Shown: piece by piece, positions 1 through 6,363 of the stretch
Layout of the letters: every line of letters starts with the position of its first letter
Numbering within the stretch: position 1 is the stretch's first letter
From: JBBDSJ01 sp040905025
GTDB taxonomy: Bacteria; Pseudomonadota; Gammaproteobacteria; Methylohalomonadales; Methylohalomonadaceae
Direction: 5' to 3'
Length of the DNA: 7,811 bases
NCBI GenBank assembly: GCA_040905025.1
Contig: JBBDSJ010000050.1
Coordinates: forward strand, 1-7,811
Program-made: the position numbers and the translations under genes
Notes under the pieces: generated by a model
The model's database searches: none
Told to the model about the DNA's origin: nothing
The model's input: the letters and a program-made list of their open reading frames with translations, nothing else

Positions 1-603
1 TGTGGCATTACCCGGCCGGAAGATGGTGTCGCGGCGGCGCATGCCGGTGCCGATGCGATTGGCCTGGTGTTTTACGCGCCGAGCCCGCGTGCGGTGACGG
101 TAACGCAAGCACAGGCAGTCGTTGCAGCTTTGCCGCCATTGGTTACCAAAGTCGCGTTATTTGTTGATGCGGAACCGGCGCTGGTGGAGTCGGTGCTGGC
201 AGCTGTGCCGATTGATTTGCTGCAGTTTCATGGCGACGAGTTGCCGGCCGATTGTGACCGTTATGCAGTGCCCTATATCAAGGTGGCGAAGTTGCAGGCG
301 GGTTTTGACCTGCTTTCGTACAGCTGCCGCTACCCCAATGCTTGTGGCATACTTGCTGATACTTACTCAGCCGCTGCGCAGGGTGGGACCGGCGTGACAT
401 TTGACTGGTCTTTATTACCGCCGCGGCTTGATAAACCCCTGATTCTGGCAGGCGGTCTGACGCCTGCCAATGTTGCCGATGCCGTGCGCCGTGTGCGTCC
501 TTTTGCAGTGGATGTCAGCGGCGGCGTCGAAGCCGGCAAAGGCATCAAGGATACGGCCAAAATCACCGCTTTTGTAAACGAGGTACAACATGTCGATGAT
601 TGA
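1..603 (+). CDS. trpF: Phosphoribosylanthranilate isomerase, 5'-truncated by window edge
   Basis: TrpF converts N-(5'-phosphoribosyl)anthranilate to the carboxyphenylamino-deoxyribulose phosphate in cytoplasmic tryptophan synthesis. The frame is open from base 1 and reads CGITRPEDGVAAAHAGADA, the conserved N-terminus, so only about five to ten residues lie outside; the GTG at 67 is an internal codon and not the start. The first visible residue is the expected catalytic Cys (general base). The catalytic acid Asp is in GILADTY (codon 358-360). GGTGVTFDW, LILAGGLTPANV and VDVSGGVE are the usual phosphate-binding and barrel motifs of this TIM-barrel family. The 200 visible residues fit a family length of about 205-210. 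The last 14 bases overlap trpB, which suggests translational coupling. Upstream sequence, and therefore the promoter, is not visible. Confidence 0.97.
   Translation, partial: CGITRPEDGVAAAHAGADAIGLVFYAPSPRAVTVTQAQAVVAALPPLVTKVALFVDAEPALVESVLAAVPIDLLQFHGDELPADCDRYAVPYIKVAKLQAGFDLLSYSCRYPNACGILADTYSAAAQGGTGVTFDWSLLPPRLDKPLILAGGLTPANVADAVRRVRPFAVDVSGGVEAGKGIKDTAKITAFVNEVQHVDD
580..583 (+). promoter_or_regulatory. Ribosome binding site for trpB, inside trpF
   Basis: GAGG lies six bases upstream of the ATG at 590, inside the 3' end of trpF. This spacing favours the ATG at 590 over the in-frame ATG at 596, which would be 12 bases away. The site supports coupled translation of trpF and trpB. Confidence 0.6.
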
Positions 604-1800
604 TTCAGCCACTATCAACAGCACCGCGCTGCCGGACAGCCGCGGGCACTTTGGCCGTTATGGTGGCCGGTTTGTGTCCGAGACCCTGATGGGGCCGCTG
701 GAAGAGCTGGAAGCTGCGTACAAGCGCTACATCCAGGACCCGGAATTTATTGCCGAACTGGACTATGAACTCAAGCATTTTGTCGGTCGGCCGTCGCCGC
801 TGTATCACGCCGAGCGCTGGTCGAAAAAACTCGGTGGCGCGCAGATTTATCTCAAGCGTGAAGACCTGAACCATACCGGTGCACACAAGGTGAATAATAC
901 GGTCGGCCAGGCCTTGCTGGCACGGCGCATGGGCAAGCCGCGCGTCATTGCCGAGACCGGTGCCGGCCAGCACGGCGTCGCCAGTGCGACGGTCGCAGCG
1001 CGCTACGGCATGCAGTGCGTGGTTTATATGGGCTCTGAAGACGTCAAGCGCCAGTCTATTAACGTCTATCGCATGCGCCTGCTGGGTGCCGATGTCGTGC
1101 CGGTCGAGGCCGGGTCAAAAACCCTGAAAGATGCGCTGAATGAAGCGATGCGCGACTGGGTGACCAACGTCGATAACACGTTTTATATTATCGGTACGGT
1201 CGCCGGGCCGCATCCATACCCGGCGATGGTGCGTGATTTCCAATCGGTTATTGGCCGTGAGTCGCGCGAGCAGTGTCTCGAACTGACCGGCAGGCTGCCG
1301 GATGCACTGGTTGCCTGTGTCGGTGGCGGCTCGAATGCGATCGGTCTGTTTTATCCGTTCCTCGAAGATGAATCGGTCCGGATTTACGGTGTCGAGGCCG
1401 GCGGTGATGGTGTCGCCACGGGTCGCCATGCCGCGCCGCTGGCGGCAGGCAAGCCCGGTGTCTTGCATGGCAACCGGACTTATTTAATGGAAGACGAAAA
1501 CGGCCAGATTATCGATACGCATTCGATTTCGGCCGGACTCGATTATCCGGGCGTCGGCCCCGAGCATTCCTGGCTGAAGGATTCCGGCCGCGCTGAATAC
1601 GTGACTGCGAATGACGAGGAAGCGCTGGCGGCGTTTCATGAGCTGACCCGCACGGAAGGCATCATGCCGGCGCTGGAAACCGCGCATGCGCTTGCCTATA
1701 CCGCCAAGCTCGCGCCGACCATGGCAAAAGACCAGTCCATCATCATCAATCTTTCCGGCCGCGGTGATAAGGATATTCATACGGTGGCGGCGCGCGAGGG
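590..1800 (+). CDS. trpB: Tryptophan synthase beta chain, 3' end lost in assembly gap
   Basis: TrpB is the PLP-dependent beta subunit that condenses indole with L-serine to give L-tryptophan, within the cytoplasmic alpha2-beta2 complex with TrpA. Residues 1-403 are readable. The PLP lysine is K100 in NHTGAHKVNNT, the catalytic Glu is E122 in ETGAGQHG, the PLP-phosphate loop GGGSN is at 245-249, and the C-terminal SGRGDKD is at 389-395. The last readable codons are VAARE plus a split glycine codon at the edge of the N run. Family length is about 397-410 residues, so only a few codons and the stop should be missing. The start overlaps trpF by 14 bases. Nothing in the visible part suggests damage. 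The frame runs on through the Ns into trpA only because Ns contain no stop and the gap is drawn as 100 bases; this is not a real fusion. Confidence 0.97.
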
Positions 1801-1900
1801 NNNNNNNNNNNNNNNNNNNNNNNNNNNNNNNNNNNNNNNNNNNNNNNNNNNNNNNNNNNNNNNNNNNNNNNNNNNNNNNNNNNNNNNNNNNNNNNNNNNN
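1801..1900. other. Assembly gap (100 N)
   Basis: This is a run of exactly 100 N, a conventional placeholder for a gap of unknown size. It hides the trpB stop codon and the first part of the trpB-trpA spacer. Distance and reading-frame relations across it cannot be trusted, and extra genes could be missing here. Confidence 0.95.
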
Positions 1901-2014
1901 CATCGGCAAGCCACCGGTTTTTACAAGCAAGTTATTGATTTTATTTGTTTATTCCAAAAACCAACATTATTTCCACTAGAAAATTTCACAGGAATACCCG
2001 CGGATTACGCTGCT
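1901..2014. other. AT-rich spacer between the gap and trpA, no recognisable gene
   Basis: These 114 bases contain 43 G/C, and 1921-1990 only 17 of 70, whereas 60-base samples of trpB (1741-1800) and trpA (2041-2100) each contain 35 of 60. No start codon lies in frame with trpA before 2015, so this is not a TrpA extension. The stretch begins with a GC-rich segment followed by five T's, then runs of A/T, and returns to normal composition near 1991. An AGGA at 1990-1993 is about 21 bases from the trpA start, too far for a normal ribosome binding site. Composition suits an intergenic regulatory region or the edge of inserted DNA. I see no convincing promoter. Confidence 0.7.
1904..1922 (+). terminator. 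Possible right arm and T-tract of a terminator whose left arm is in the gap
   Basis: CGGCAAGCCACCGG followed by TTTTT looks like the 3' arm and U-tract of a Rho-independent terminator. The pairing arm, which would resemble CCGGTGGCTTGCCG, is not in the visible sequence and would have to lie within the N run. The visible bases alone can form only a three-pair stem, so this call depends on unseen sequence. Strong hairpins can cause assembly breaks, which is compatible with the gap position. Confidence 0.2.
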
Positions 2015-2836
2015 ATGAGCCGTATCGAGACTGCTTTTGCCGCGCTGAAAAGCGCGCGGCGTTGTGCTTTGATTCCATTTGTTACTGCCGGTGATCCGGC
2101 GCCCGAGATCACAGTTGATATAATGCACGCGCTGGTGCGCGGTGGCGCTGACTTGCTTGAGCTTGGTGTGCCGTTTTCCGATCCGATGGCGGACGGGCCG
2201 GTCATCCAGCGCGCCAGTGAACGGGCGCTTAAGCATGGCGTGACATTACGCAATGTGCTGGATATGGTGTCCGTGTTTCGCCGTGACAACCAGACCACAC
2301 CGGTGATCCTGATGGGTTATCTGAACCCGATTGAAGTGATGGGTTACACCGAGTTTGCCGAGGCCGGCAAGGCTGCCGGTGTCGACGGCGTGCTGATTGT
2401 TGATTTGCCGCCCGAGGAAGCCGAAGACTTCGCCGATGTACTGGCCGCCAATAATATGGATCAGGTTTTTCTGCTGGCGCCGACGACCAGTCCGGCCCGG
2501 ATTGAGCGCATTGCCGGATTGGCGCGTGGATTTATTTATTATGTCTCGCTCAAGGGCGTGACCGGCAGCGATCGTATGGATATTGACGATGTTGCCGGGC
2601 ATGTGAACGAAATCAAATCAAAAACCGATTTGCCGGTGGGCGTTGGCTTTGGTATCCGCGATGCCGCGACAGCCGCCAAGGTCGCTGCTATCAGTGACGC
2701 GGTAGTAATCGGCAGTGCGCTGGTCGATAAATTGCAGGAATCTGCCCATGATCGTGGTGCATTACTTGCCGAAGCCGAGGGCTTCATGCAGGCTATGCGT
2801 AAAGCCATGGATGCGGCTGGACCGCTGACCCAATAA
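2015..2836 (+). CDS. trpA: Tryptophan synthase alpha chain
   Basis: TrpA cleaves indole-3-glycerol phosphate to indole and glyceraldehyde-3-phosphate and channels indole to TrpB in the alpha2-beta2 complex. The 273-residue product is close to the family length (about 268 in E. coli). Catalytic E49 (LLELGVPFSDP) and D60 (MADGP) sit at the same positions as in the E. coli enzyme. FVTAGDP, the flexible-loop region YYVSLKGVTGS and VGVGFGIRD complete the TIM-barrel signature. ATG 2015 is the only start upstream of the conserved MSRIETAFAALK N-terminus; its ribosome binding site is weak (GGA ten bases upstream). It is separated from trpB by the gap plus at least 114 AT-rich bases, unusual for a pair that is often adjacent or overlapping, and from accD by 18 bases. 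Confidence 0.98.
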   Translation: MSRIETAFAALKSARRCALIPFVTAGDPAPEITVDIMHALVRGGADLLELGVPFSDPMADGPVIQRASERALKHGVTLRNVLDMVSVFRRDNQTTPVILMGYLNPIEVMGYTEFAEAGKAAGVDGVLIVDLPPEEAEDFADVLAANNMDQVFLLAPTTSPARIERIAGLARGFIYYVSLKGVTGSDRMDIDDVAGHVNEIKSKTDLPVGVGFGIRDAATAAKVAAISDAVVIGSALVDKLQESAHDRGALLAEAEGFMQAMRKAMDAAGPLTQ

Positions 2837-2854
2837 TACCGGGACGAGATCACC

Positions 2855-3748
2855 ATGAGCTGGATTAAAAAACTGCTGCCGTCACGCATCAAGACCGATT
2901 CGCCGAATCGCCGCAGTGTGCCCGAAGGTTTATGGACGAAATGCACATCCTGTAATGCGGTGCTGTATCGGGCCGAGCTCGAACGCAATGTTGAGGTCTG
3001 TCCGAAATGCAATCAGCATATGCGTATCACGGCGCGGGCGCGGCTGGGGAATTTTCTCGATCCGGAACCTGTCGTTGAAATTGGTGCAGACATCAAACCG
3101 TTCGACAAGCTGCGGTTTCGTGATCAGAAAAAATATCGTGATCGTTTGAGTCTGGCGCAACGCGCCACCGGTGAAAGCGATGCATTGGTGGTGTTGGCCG
3201 GTCAGGTAAAAAGTATTGCCGTGGTTGCCGCGGCCTTTGAATTTAATTTCATGGGCGGTTCCATGGGGTCTGTGGTCGGCGAGCGTCTTGTGCTCGGTGC
3301 CGAACATGCGTTAAAGAACCGGATCCCGTATGTGGTGTTTTCTGCCAGCGGCGGTGCACGTATGCAGGAAGCGATTGTGTCGTTAATGCAGATGGCAAAA
3401 ACCAGTGCGGCACTGGCTGATCTGAGTCGGGCCGGTATTCCATATATCAGTGTGCTGACCGATCCGACCATGGGCGGTGTTTCGGCAAGTTTTGCCAGTC
3501 TGGGTGACATCATTATTGCCGAACCGAATGCATTGATCGGTTTTGCCGGGCCACGTGTGATTGAACAGACGGTGCATGAAACCCTGCCGGCCGGTTTTCA
3601 ACGCAGTGAATTCCTGCTCGAACATGGCGCTGTCGATATGATTATTGACCGGCGTGAAATGCGTGATCGCATCGCTTCGATGCTGGCCTTGCTGACCCAC
3701 CAGCAGATTTCGCAGAAATTATTAACGGCCACCGACGCAACCCTATAG
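2855..3748 (+). CDS. accD: Acetyl-CoA carboxylase carboxyltransferase subunit beta
   Basis: AccD pairs with AccA to form the carboxyltransferase that moves the carboxyl group from biotin on AccB to acetyl-CoA, producing malonyl-CoA for fatty-acid synthesis. The 297-residue protein has the N-terminal four-cysteine zinc ribbon (C30, C33, C49, C52). The crotonase-like carboxyltransferase fold carries GSMGSVVGE (135-143), SGGARMQE (165-172, oxyanion-hole glycines), TDPTMGGVSASFA (202-214) and GFAGPRVIEQT (229-239), all very close to E. coli AccD. It lacks the proline-rich C-terminal tail of E. coli AccD and ends soon after the conserved core. The start is set by the conserved MSWIKKLLPS and by GAGAT at 2846-2850. 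It follows trpA by 18 bases and precedes folC by 17, so it is probably in the same transcript. Confidence 0.98.
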   Translation: MSWIKKLLPSRIKTDSPNRRSVPEGLWTKCTSCNAVLYRAELERNVEVCPKCNQHMRITARARLGNFLDPEPVVEIGADIKPFDKLRFRDQKKYRDRLSLAQRATGESDALVVLAGQVKSIAVVAAAFEFNFMGGSMGSVVGERLVLGAEHALKNRIPYVVFSASGGARMQEAIVSLMQMAKTSAALADLSRAGIPYISVLTDPTMGGVSASFASLGDIIIAEPNALIGFAGPRVIEQTVHETLPAGFQRSEFLLEHGAVDMIIDRREMRDRIASMLALLTHQQISQKLLTATDATL

Positions 3749-3765
3749 CGTCATACGTAAACAAA

Positions 3766-5085
3766 ATGCCAAACACTTCATCCTGCACTGCAAGCCAACT
3801 GCGTTTTGATACGCTATCCGAATGGCTGGCTTGGCAGGAATCCCTGCATGGTATTGAAATCGAGCTGGGGCTTGATCGTTGTCGTCAGGTTGCCGCCAAC
3901 ATGGGCTTGCTGAATCCTGACTACAAGGTCATTAGTGTGGCGGGCACGAATGGCAAAGGCTCGAGCGTGATGATGCTCGATACGATTTTGCAGAACAGTG
4001 GCTATACGACAGGCTGTTATACATCGCCGCACCTGGTTCGCTATAATGAGCGCGTTCGCATCAATGGCGCAGAAGTCAGTGATGCAGATCTGTGCCAGGC
4101 ATTTGAGCGCATCAATACAGCACGTGGTGATATTTCCCTGACTTATTTTGAATTTGGTACGCTGGCCGCGCTCGAACTGTTTCGCGACGCCGGTGTTGAA
4201 GTCGCCGTGCTTGAAGTCGGGCTCGGTGGCCGCCTGGATGCCGTGAACATTCTTGATGCCGATGTGGCACTGGTCACCGCAATTGGCATTGATCATCAGA
4301 ACTATCTTGGCGATACACGCGAACTGATTGCCGTCGAAAAGGCCGGGATATTTCGTGCCGGGCGTCCGGCGATATGTTCCGATCCGAATCCACCACAAAG
4401 TCTGATTGATTATGCCACTGGCGTTGATGCCCGTTTGCTGTTGACGGGCCGGGATTTCAGGGCGGAACGTGGCGACGGTGACTGGCACTGGAGTGGCCGC
4501 GACAGCAACGGCCAGGCACATGACTGGCCCGGTCTGCCGGATCCGGATCGTTTCAACAGTTGTCAGGTGCAAAATGCCGCCGGTGTGCTGATGGCATTGC
4601 AGCAACTCAAAGGCGATCGGCCGATAGAGTTGACGGCCGTAATGGCCGGCCTGAGTGCCTTCCGTCTGACCGGACGCTTTCAGGTATTGCCGGGCGAGGT
4701 GCAATATATTCTTGATGTTGCACACAACGAACAGGCAGCAACCCTGTTGCTCGAAAACCTCAAGCGGGTACCGGCGGCTGGCCGCACTCATGTGGTGATC
4801 GGAATGTTACGCGACAAGGATCGTCCAAGTGTATTCAGGGCACTGAATCCGGTCGCCGATGCCTGGCACACGGTGAGTATCTGCAACAGCCGCGGTACCG
4901 ATGCCGATACCCTGGCAGTGGAACTGCATACGCTCGGAGTGACCCAAAAAGTCAGTGCCCATAGTACAATGGCGGCAGCCCTGGCAGCCGTGCGTGAAAA
5001 TGCACAAATTGGTGATCGTGTTTTGATCACCGGTTCATTTTTAACAGTCGGTGCTGCACTCAAGGTGCTCGAAGCCAGAAATTGA
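3766..5085 (+). CDS. folC: Bifunctional dihydrofolate synthase / folylpolyglutamate synthase
   Basis: FolC joins L-glutamate to dihydropteroate to make dihydrofolate, and then adds further glutamates to reduced folates, in the cytoplasm with ATP. The 439-residue product has the Mur-ligase-like layout: P-loop AGTNGKGSS (59-67), YTSPHLVRYNERVRING (85-101), LTYFEFGTLAAL (125-136), LEVGLGGRLDAVN (149-161), IGIDHQNYLG (173-182) and EKAGIFR (191-197). K192 is probably the carbamylated lysine. The C-terminal domain starts near TGRFQVL and includes LDVAHN (316-321). The bifunctional role is inferred from the bacterial family; the sequence alone does not prove both activities. ATG 3766 is the first start in frame and fits the family N-terminus, but no Shine-Dalgarno-like sequence precedes it, so it may rely on coupling to accD 17 bases upstream. 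Confidence 0.96.
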   Translation: MPNTSSCTASQLRFDTLSEWLAWQESLHGIEIELGLDRCRQVAANMGLLNPDYKVISVAGTNGKGSSVMMLDTILQNSGYTTGCYTSPHLVRYNERVRINGAEVSDADLCQAFERINTARGDISLTYFEFGTLAALELFRDAGVEVAVLEVGLGGRLDAVNILDADVALVTAIGIDHQNYLGDTRELIAVEKAGIFRAGRPAICSDPNPPQSLIDYATGVDARLLLTGRDFRAERGDGDWHWSGRDSNGQAHDWPGLPDPDRFNSCQVQNAAGVLMALQQLKGDRPIELTAVMAGLSAFRLTGRFQVLPGEVQYILDVAHNEQAATLLLENLKRVPAAGRTHVVIGMLRDKDRPSVFRALNPVADAWHTVSICNSRGTDADTLAVELHTLGVTQKVSAHSTMAAALAAVRENAQIGDRVLITGSFLTVGAALKVLEARN

Positions 5086-5091
5086 GATGCC

Positions 5092-5127
5092 ATGAACAAC
5101 GCCATTAAATTCAAGAATCAGTCCTGA
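5092..5127 (+). other. Eleven-codon mini-ORF between folC and dedD
   Basis: An ATG at 5092 opens a reading frame for MNNAIKFKNQS. Its TGA (5125-5127) shares its last base with the dedD ATG (5127-5129), giving a TGATG junction. A GAGA sequence (5084-5087) overlapping the folC stop lies four bases before this ATG, whereas dedD itself has no clear ribosome binding site. It could carry ribosomes from folC to dedD by coupling, or could be chance. I know of no function for the peptide. Confidence 0.2.
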
Positions 5128-5738
5128 TGGAGCGCGGTTTGAAAGAACGACTGGTAGGTGCCGTAGTACTGGTCATGCTTGGCGTGATTTTTATCCCGAT
5201 GTTGCTGGATGACTCGCCATCCGAATCCACTCGCATAACCGAAACCAATATCCCGGAACCTCCGAGTGATGAATTCAGCTCACGGATTATTCCGGCTGTG
5301 CCCGAGCCGGTGACCCCTGCTGATCCGGTTACAGCCCCGGCTGCTTCGGAACCGGTCGAAGCCGAACCGCCCGCAGTAGAAGCAGCGCCACCGGCACAAG
5401 TGGCAGATGAAACACCCGCGGCAGAACCTGCCAAGCCGGCACCTAAATCCAAACCTGAATTAACGGCCGAATTGCCGAAGGCTGCCGATGGCAGTGGCCA
5501 GCTTGGTGCCTGGGTCGTCCAGCTTGCCAGCTTGTCCAATGCTGACAATGCCGAAAAATTGAGCAAGAAAATGCAGGCTGCCGGTTTCCAGGCGTTTGTC
5601 GAACCGATTCAGTCAGGCGGTAAAACCATGTACCGGGTGCGGGTCGGACCGGAAGTATTACGTGCCGATGCCGAGCGTATTCGTGACCAGATCAAGGCCA
5701 AACAGGATATTGAGGGTTTTGTCGTCAGCTATCCCTGA
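5127..5738 (+). CDS. dedD: DedD-type SPOR-domain cell division protein
   Basis: This is a membrane-anchored periplasmic protein; DedD-family members bind denuded peptidoglycan at the septum through a C-terminal SPOR domain and assist constriction. The 203 residues begin with a short basic cytoplasmic segment and one transmembrane helix (about 9-27, LVGAVVLVMLGVIFIPMLL). A long Pro/Ala/Glu-rich linker follows (about 30-118). The SPOR domain (about 127-202) includes GAWVVQLASLSNADNAEKL and a C-terminal VRVGPE segment. The MERGLKERLVGAVVL start matches the family N-terminus, supporting ATG 5127 despite its poor ribosome binding site. Gene position between folC and cvpA is the standard dedD location. 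The family assignment is firm; the septal role here is inferred from homologues. Confidence 0.92.
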   Translation: MERGLKERLVGAVVLVMLGVIFIPMLLDDSPSESTRITETNIPEPPSDEFSSRIIPAVPEPVTPADPVTAPAASEPVEAEPPAVEAAPPAQVADETPAAEPAKPAPKSKPELTAELPKAADGSGQLGAWVVQLASLSNADNAEKLSKKMQAAGFQAFVEPIQSGGKTMYRVRVGPEVLRADAERIRDQIKAKQDIEGFVVSYP

Positions 5739-5742
5739 TATG

Positions 5743-5765
5743 GCCGGCATGATGCAAGCCGGCAT
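5743..5765. repeat. Short repeated GCCGGCAT in the dedD-cvpA spacer
   Basis: GCCGGCAT occurs twice as a direct repeat (5743-5750 and 5758-5765) within the 51-base spacer. Because GCCGGC is its own reverse complement, the two copies can also pair as a six-base stem around a nine-base loop. No T-run follows, so it does not look like an intrinsic terminator. It might be an mRNA processing or stability hairpin, or chance in GC-rich DNA. Confidence 0.35.
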
Positions 5766-5789
5766 TAAGGCGAAATACGGTTCCGTCCG

Positions 5790-6362
5790 GTGAGCAGTAT
5801 TCACTGGGCCGACGTTGTTATTCTCGCGATTGTCGCGCTATCGGCGCTGATCAGTGTCTGGCGCGGTTTCCTGCGGGAAGTATTGTCGCTGCTGGCCTGG
5901 ATACTGGCATTCTGGGCCGGTTTTACTTTTGGCCCCATGCTGGCCGGGCAACTGGCCGTCTATGTCGATACGCCGTCTATCCGTGTTGTGCTGGGATTTG
6001 CGATTGTTTTTATCCTGACGCTGATCGTCTTGTCCCTGCTTGGTCATTTAGTTGTTAAACTGATAAACAAGACTGGACTGACCGGCACTGATCGGATACT
6101 TGGGTTGTTTTTCGGGATTGCACGCGGTGTGCTTATCGTACTGGTACTGGTATTGCTCGCCGGGTTGACCAATGTCCCGCAGGATCCCTGGTGGCGGCAG
6201 TCGCAACTGCTGGCGCATTTTCAGGATGGTGCGTTACGTGTAACCACGTATCTGCCCGCAGCGATTGCCGAACATATTCGTTATGACGATGCAGTGCCGG
6301 AACCAGAACCGGAGCCGGAATCTGAACCAGCACCGGTATCACCAGACGCTGAGGCTAACTAG
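5790..6362 (+). CDS. cvpA: CvpA family inner-membrane protein
   Basis: CvpA is a small polytopic inner-membrane protein named for its requirement in colicin V production; its molecular role is not settled, and it is commonly found directly upstream of purF. The 190-residue product has four predicted membrane segments (about 7-25, 30-52, 63-85 and 105-126) and the family signatures RGFLRE (25-30) and GLTGTDRILGLFFGIARG (96-113). It is longer than the 162-residue E. coli protein because of a C-terminal tail containing PEPEPEPESEP (170-180). Translation must start at GTG 5790: a stop lies in frame at 5766 with no ATG, GTG or TTG between, and the N-terminus SSIHWADVVILAIVALSAL aligns with CvpA. 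No good ribosome binding site is seen. The stop is one base before the purF start. Confidence 0.95.
   Translation: MSSIHWADVVILAIVALSALISVWRGFLREVLSLLAWILAFWAGFTFGPMLAGQLAVYVDTPSIRVVLGFAIVFILTLIVLSLLGHLVVKLINKTGLTGTDRILGLFFGIARGVLIVLVLVLLAGLTNVPQDPWWRQSQLLAHFQDGALRVTTYLPAAIAEHIRYDDAVPEPEPEPESEPAPVSPDAEAN
6351..6354 (+). promoter_or_regulatory. Ribosome binding site for purF, inside cvpA
   Basis: GAGG inside the last codons of cvpA lies nine bases upstream of the purF ATG at 6364. This is a good spacing and supports coupled translation of the pair. Confidence 0.6.
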
Positions 6363-6363
6363 C

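Noticed and set aside
67..603. trpF starting at the GTG at 67
   Set aside because: The frame upstream of 67 encodes the conserved catalytic CGITRPED region, so GTG 67 is an internal valine and the real start is outside the window.
1935..1984. A sigma-70 promoter for trpA in the AT-rich spacer
   Set aside because: TTGATT at 1935 and TTGTTT at 1945 are not followed by a convincing -10 at 16-18 bases. The best pair (TTGTTT, 17 bases, TATTTC) matches only about three positions in each box, which is expected by chance in AT-rich DNA.
1979..1987. GAAAATTTC, a small odd palindrome upstream of trpA
   Set aside because: Four-base arms in A/T-rich sequence arise easily by chance, and no second copy or known operator match was seen.
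2539..3012. A 157-codon reverse-strand frame spanning the trpA-accD junction
   Set aside because: It overlaps the conserved ends of two real genes, has no recognisable motif, and its composition reflects the complement of forward codons.
3814..4791. A 325-codon open frame on the reverse strand, opposite folC
   Set aside because: It lies wholly antisense to a well-conserved folC. Its product has the Cys/His/Gln-rich, domain-free look of a codon-bias shadow, and I saw no ribosome binding site or family motif.
5739..5789. A PurR-type operator controlling cvpA-purF
   Set aside because: I looked for an ACGCAAACGTTTTC-like palindrome in the spacer and before purF and found none.
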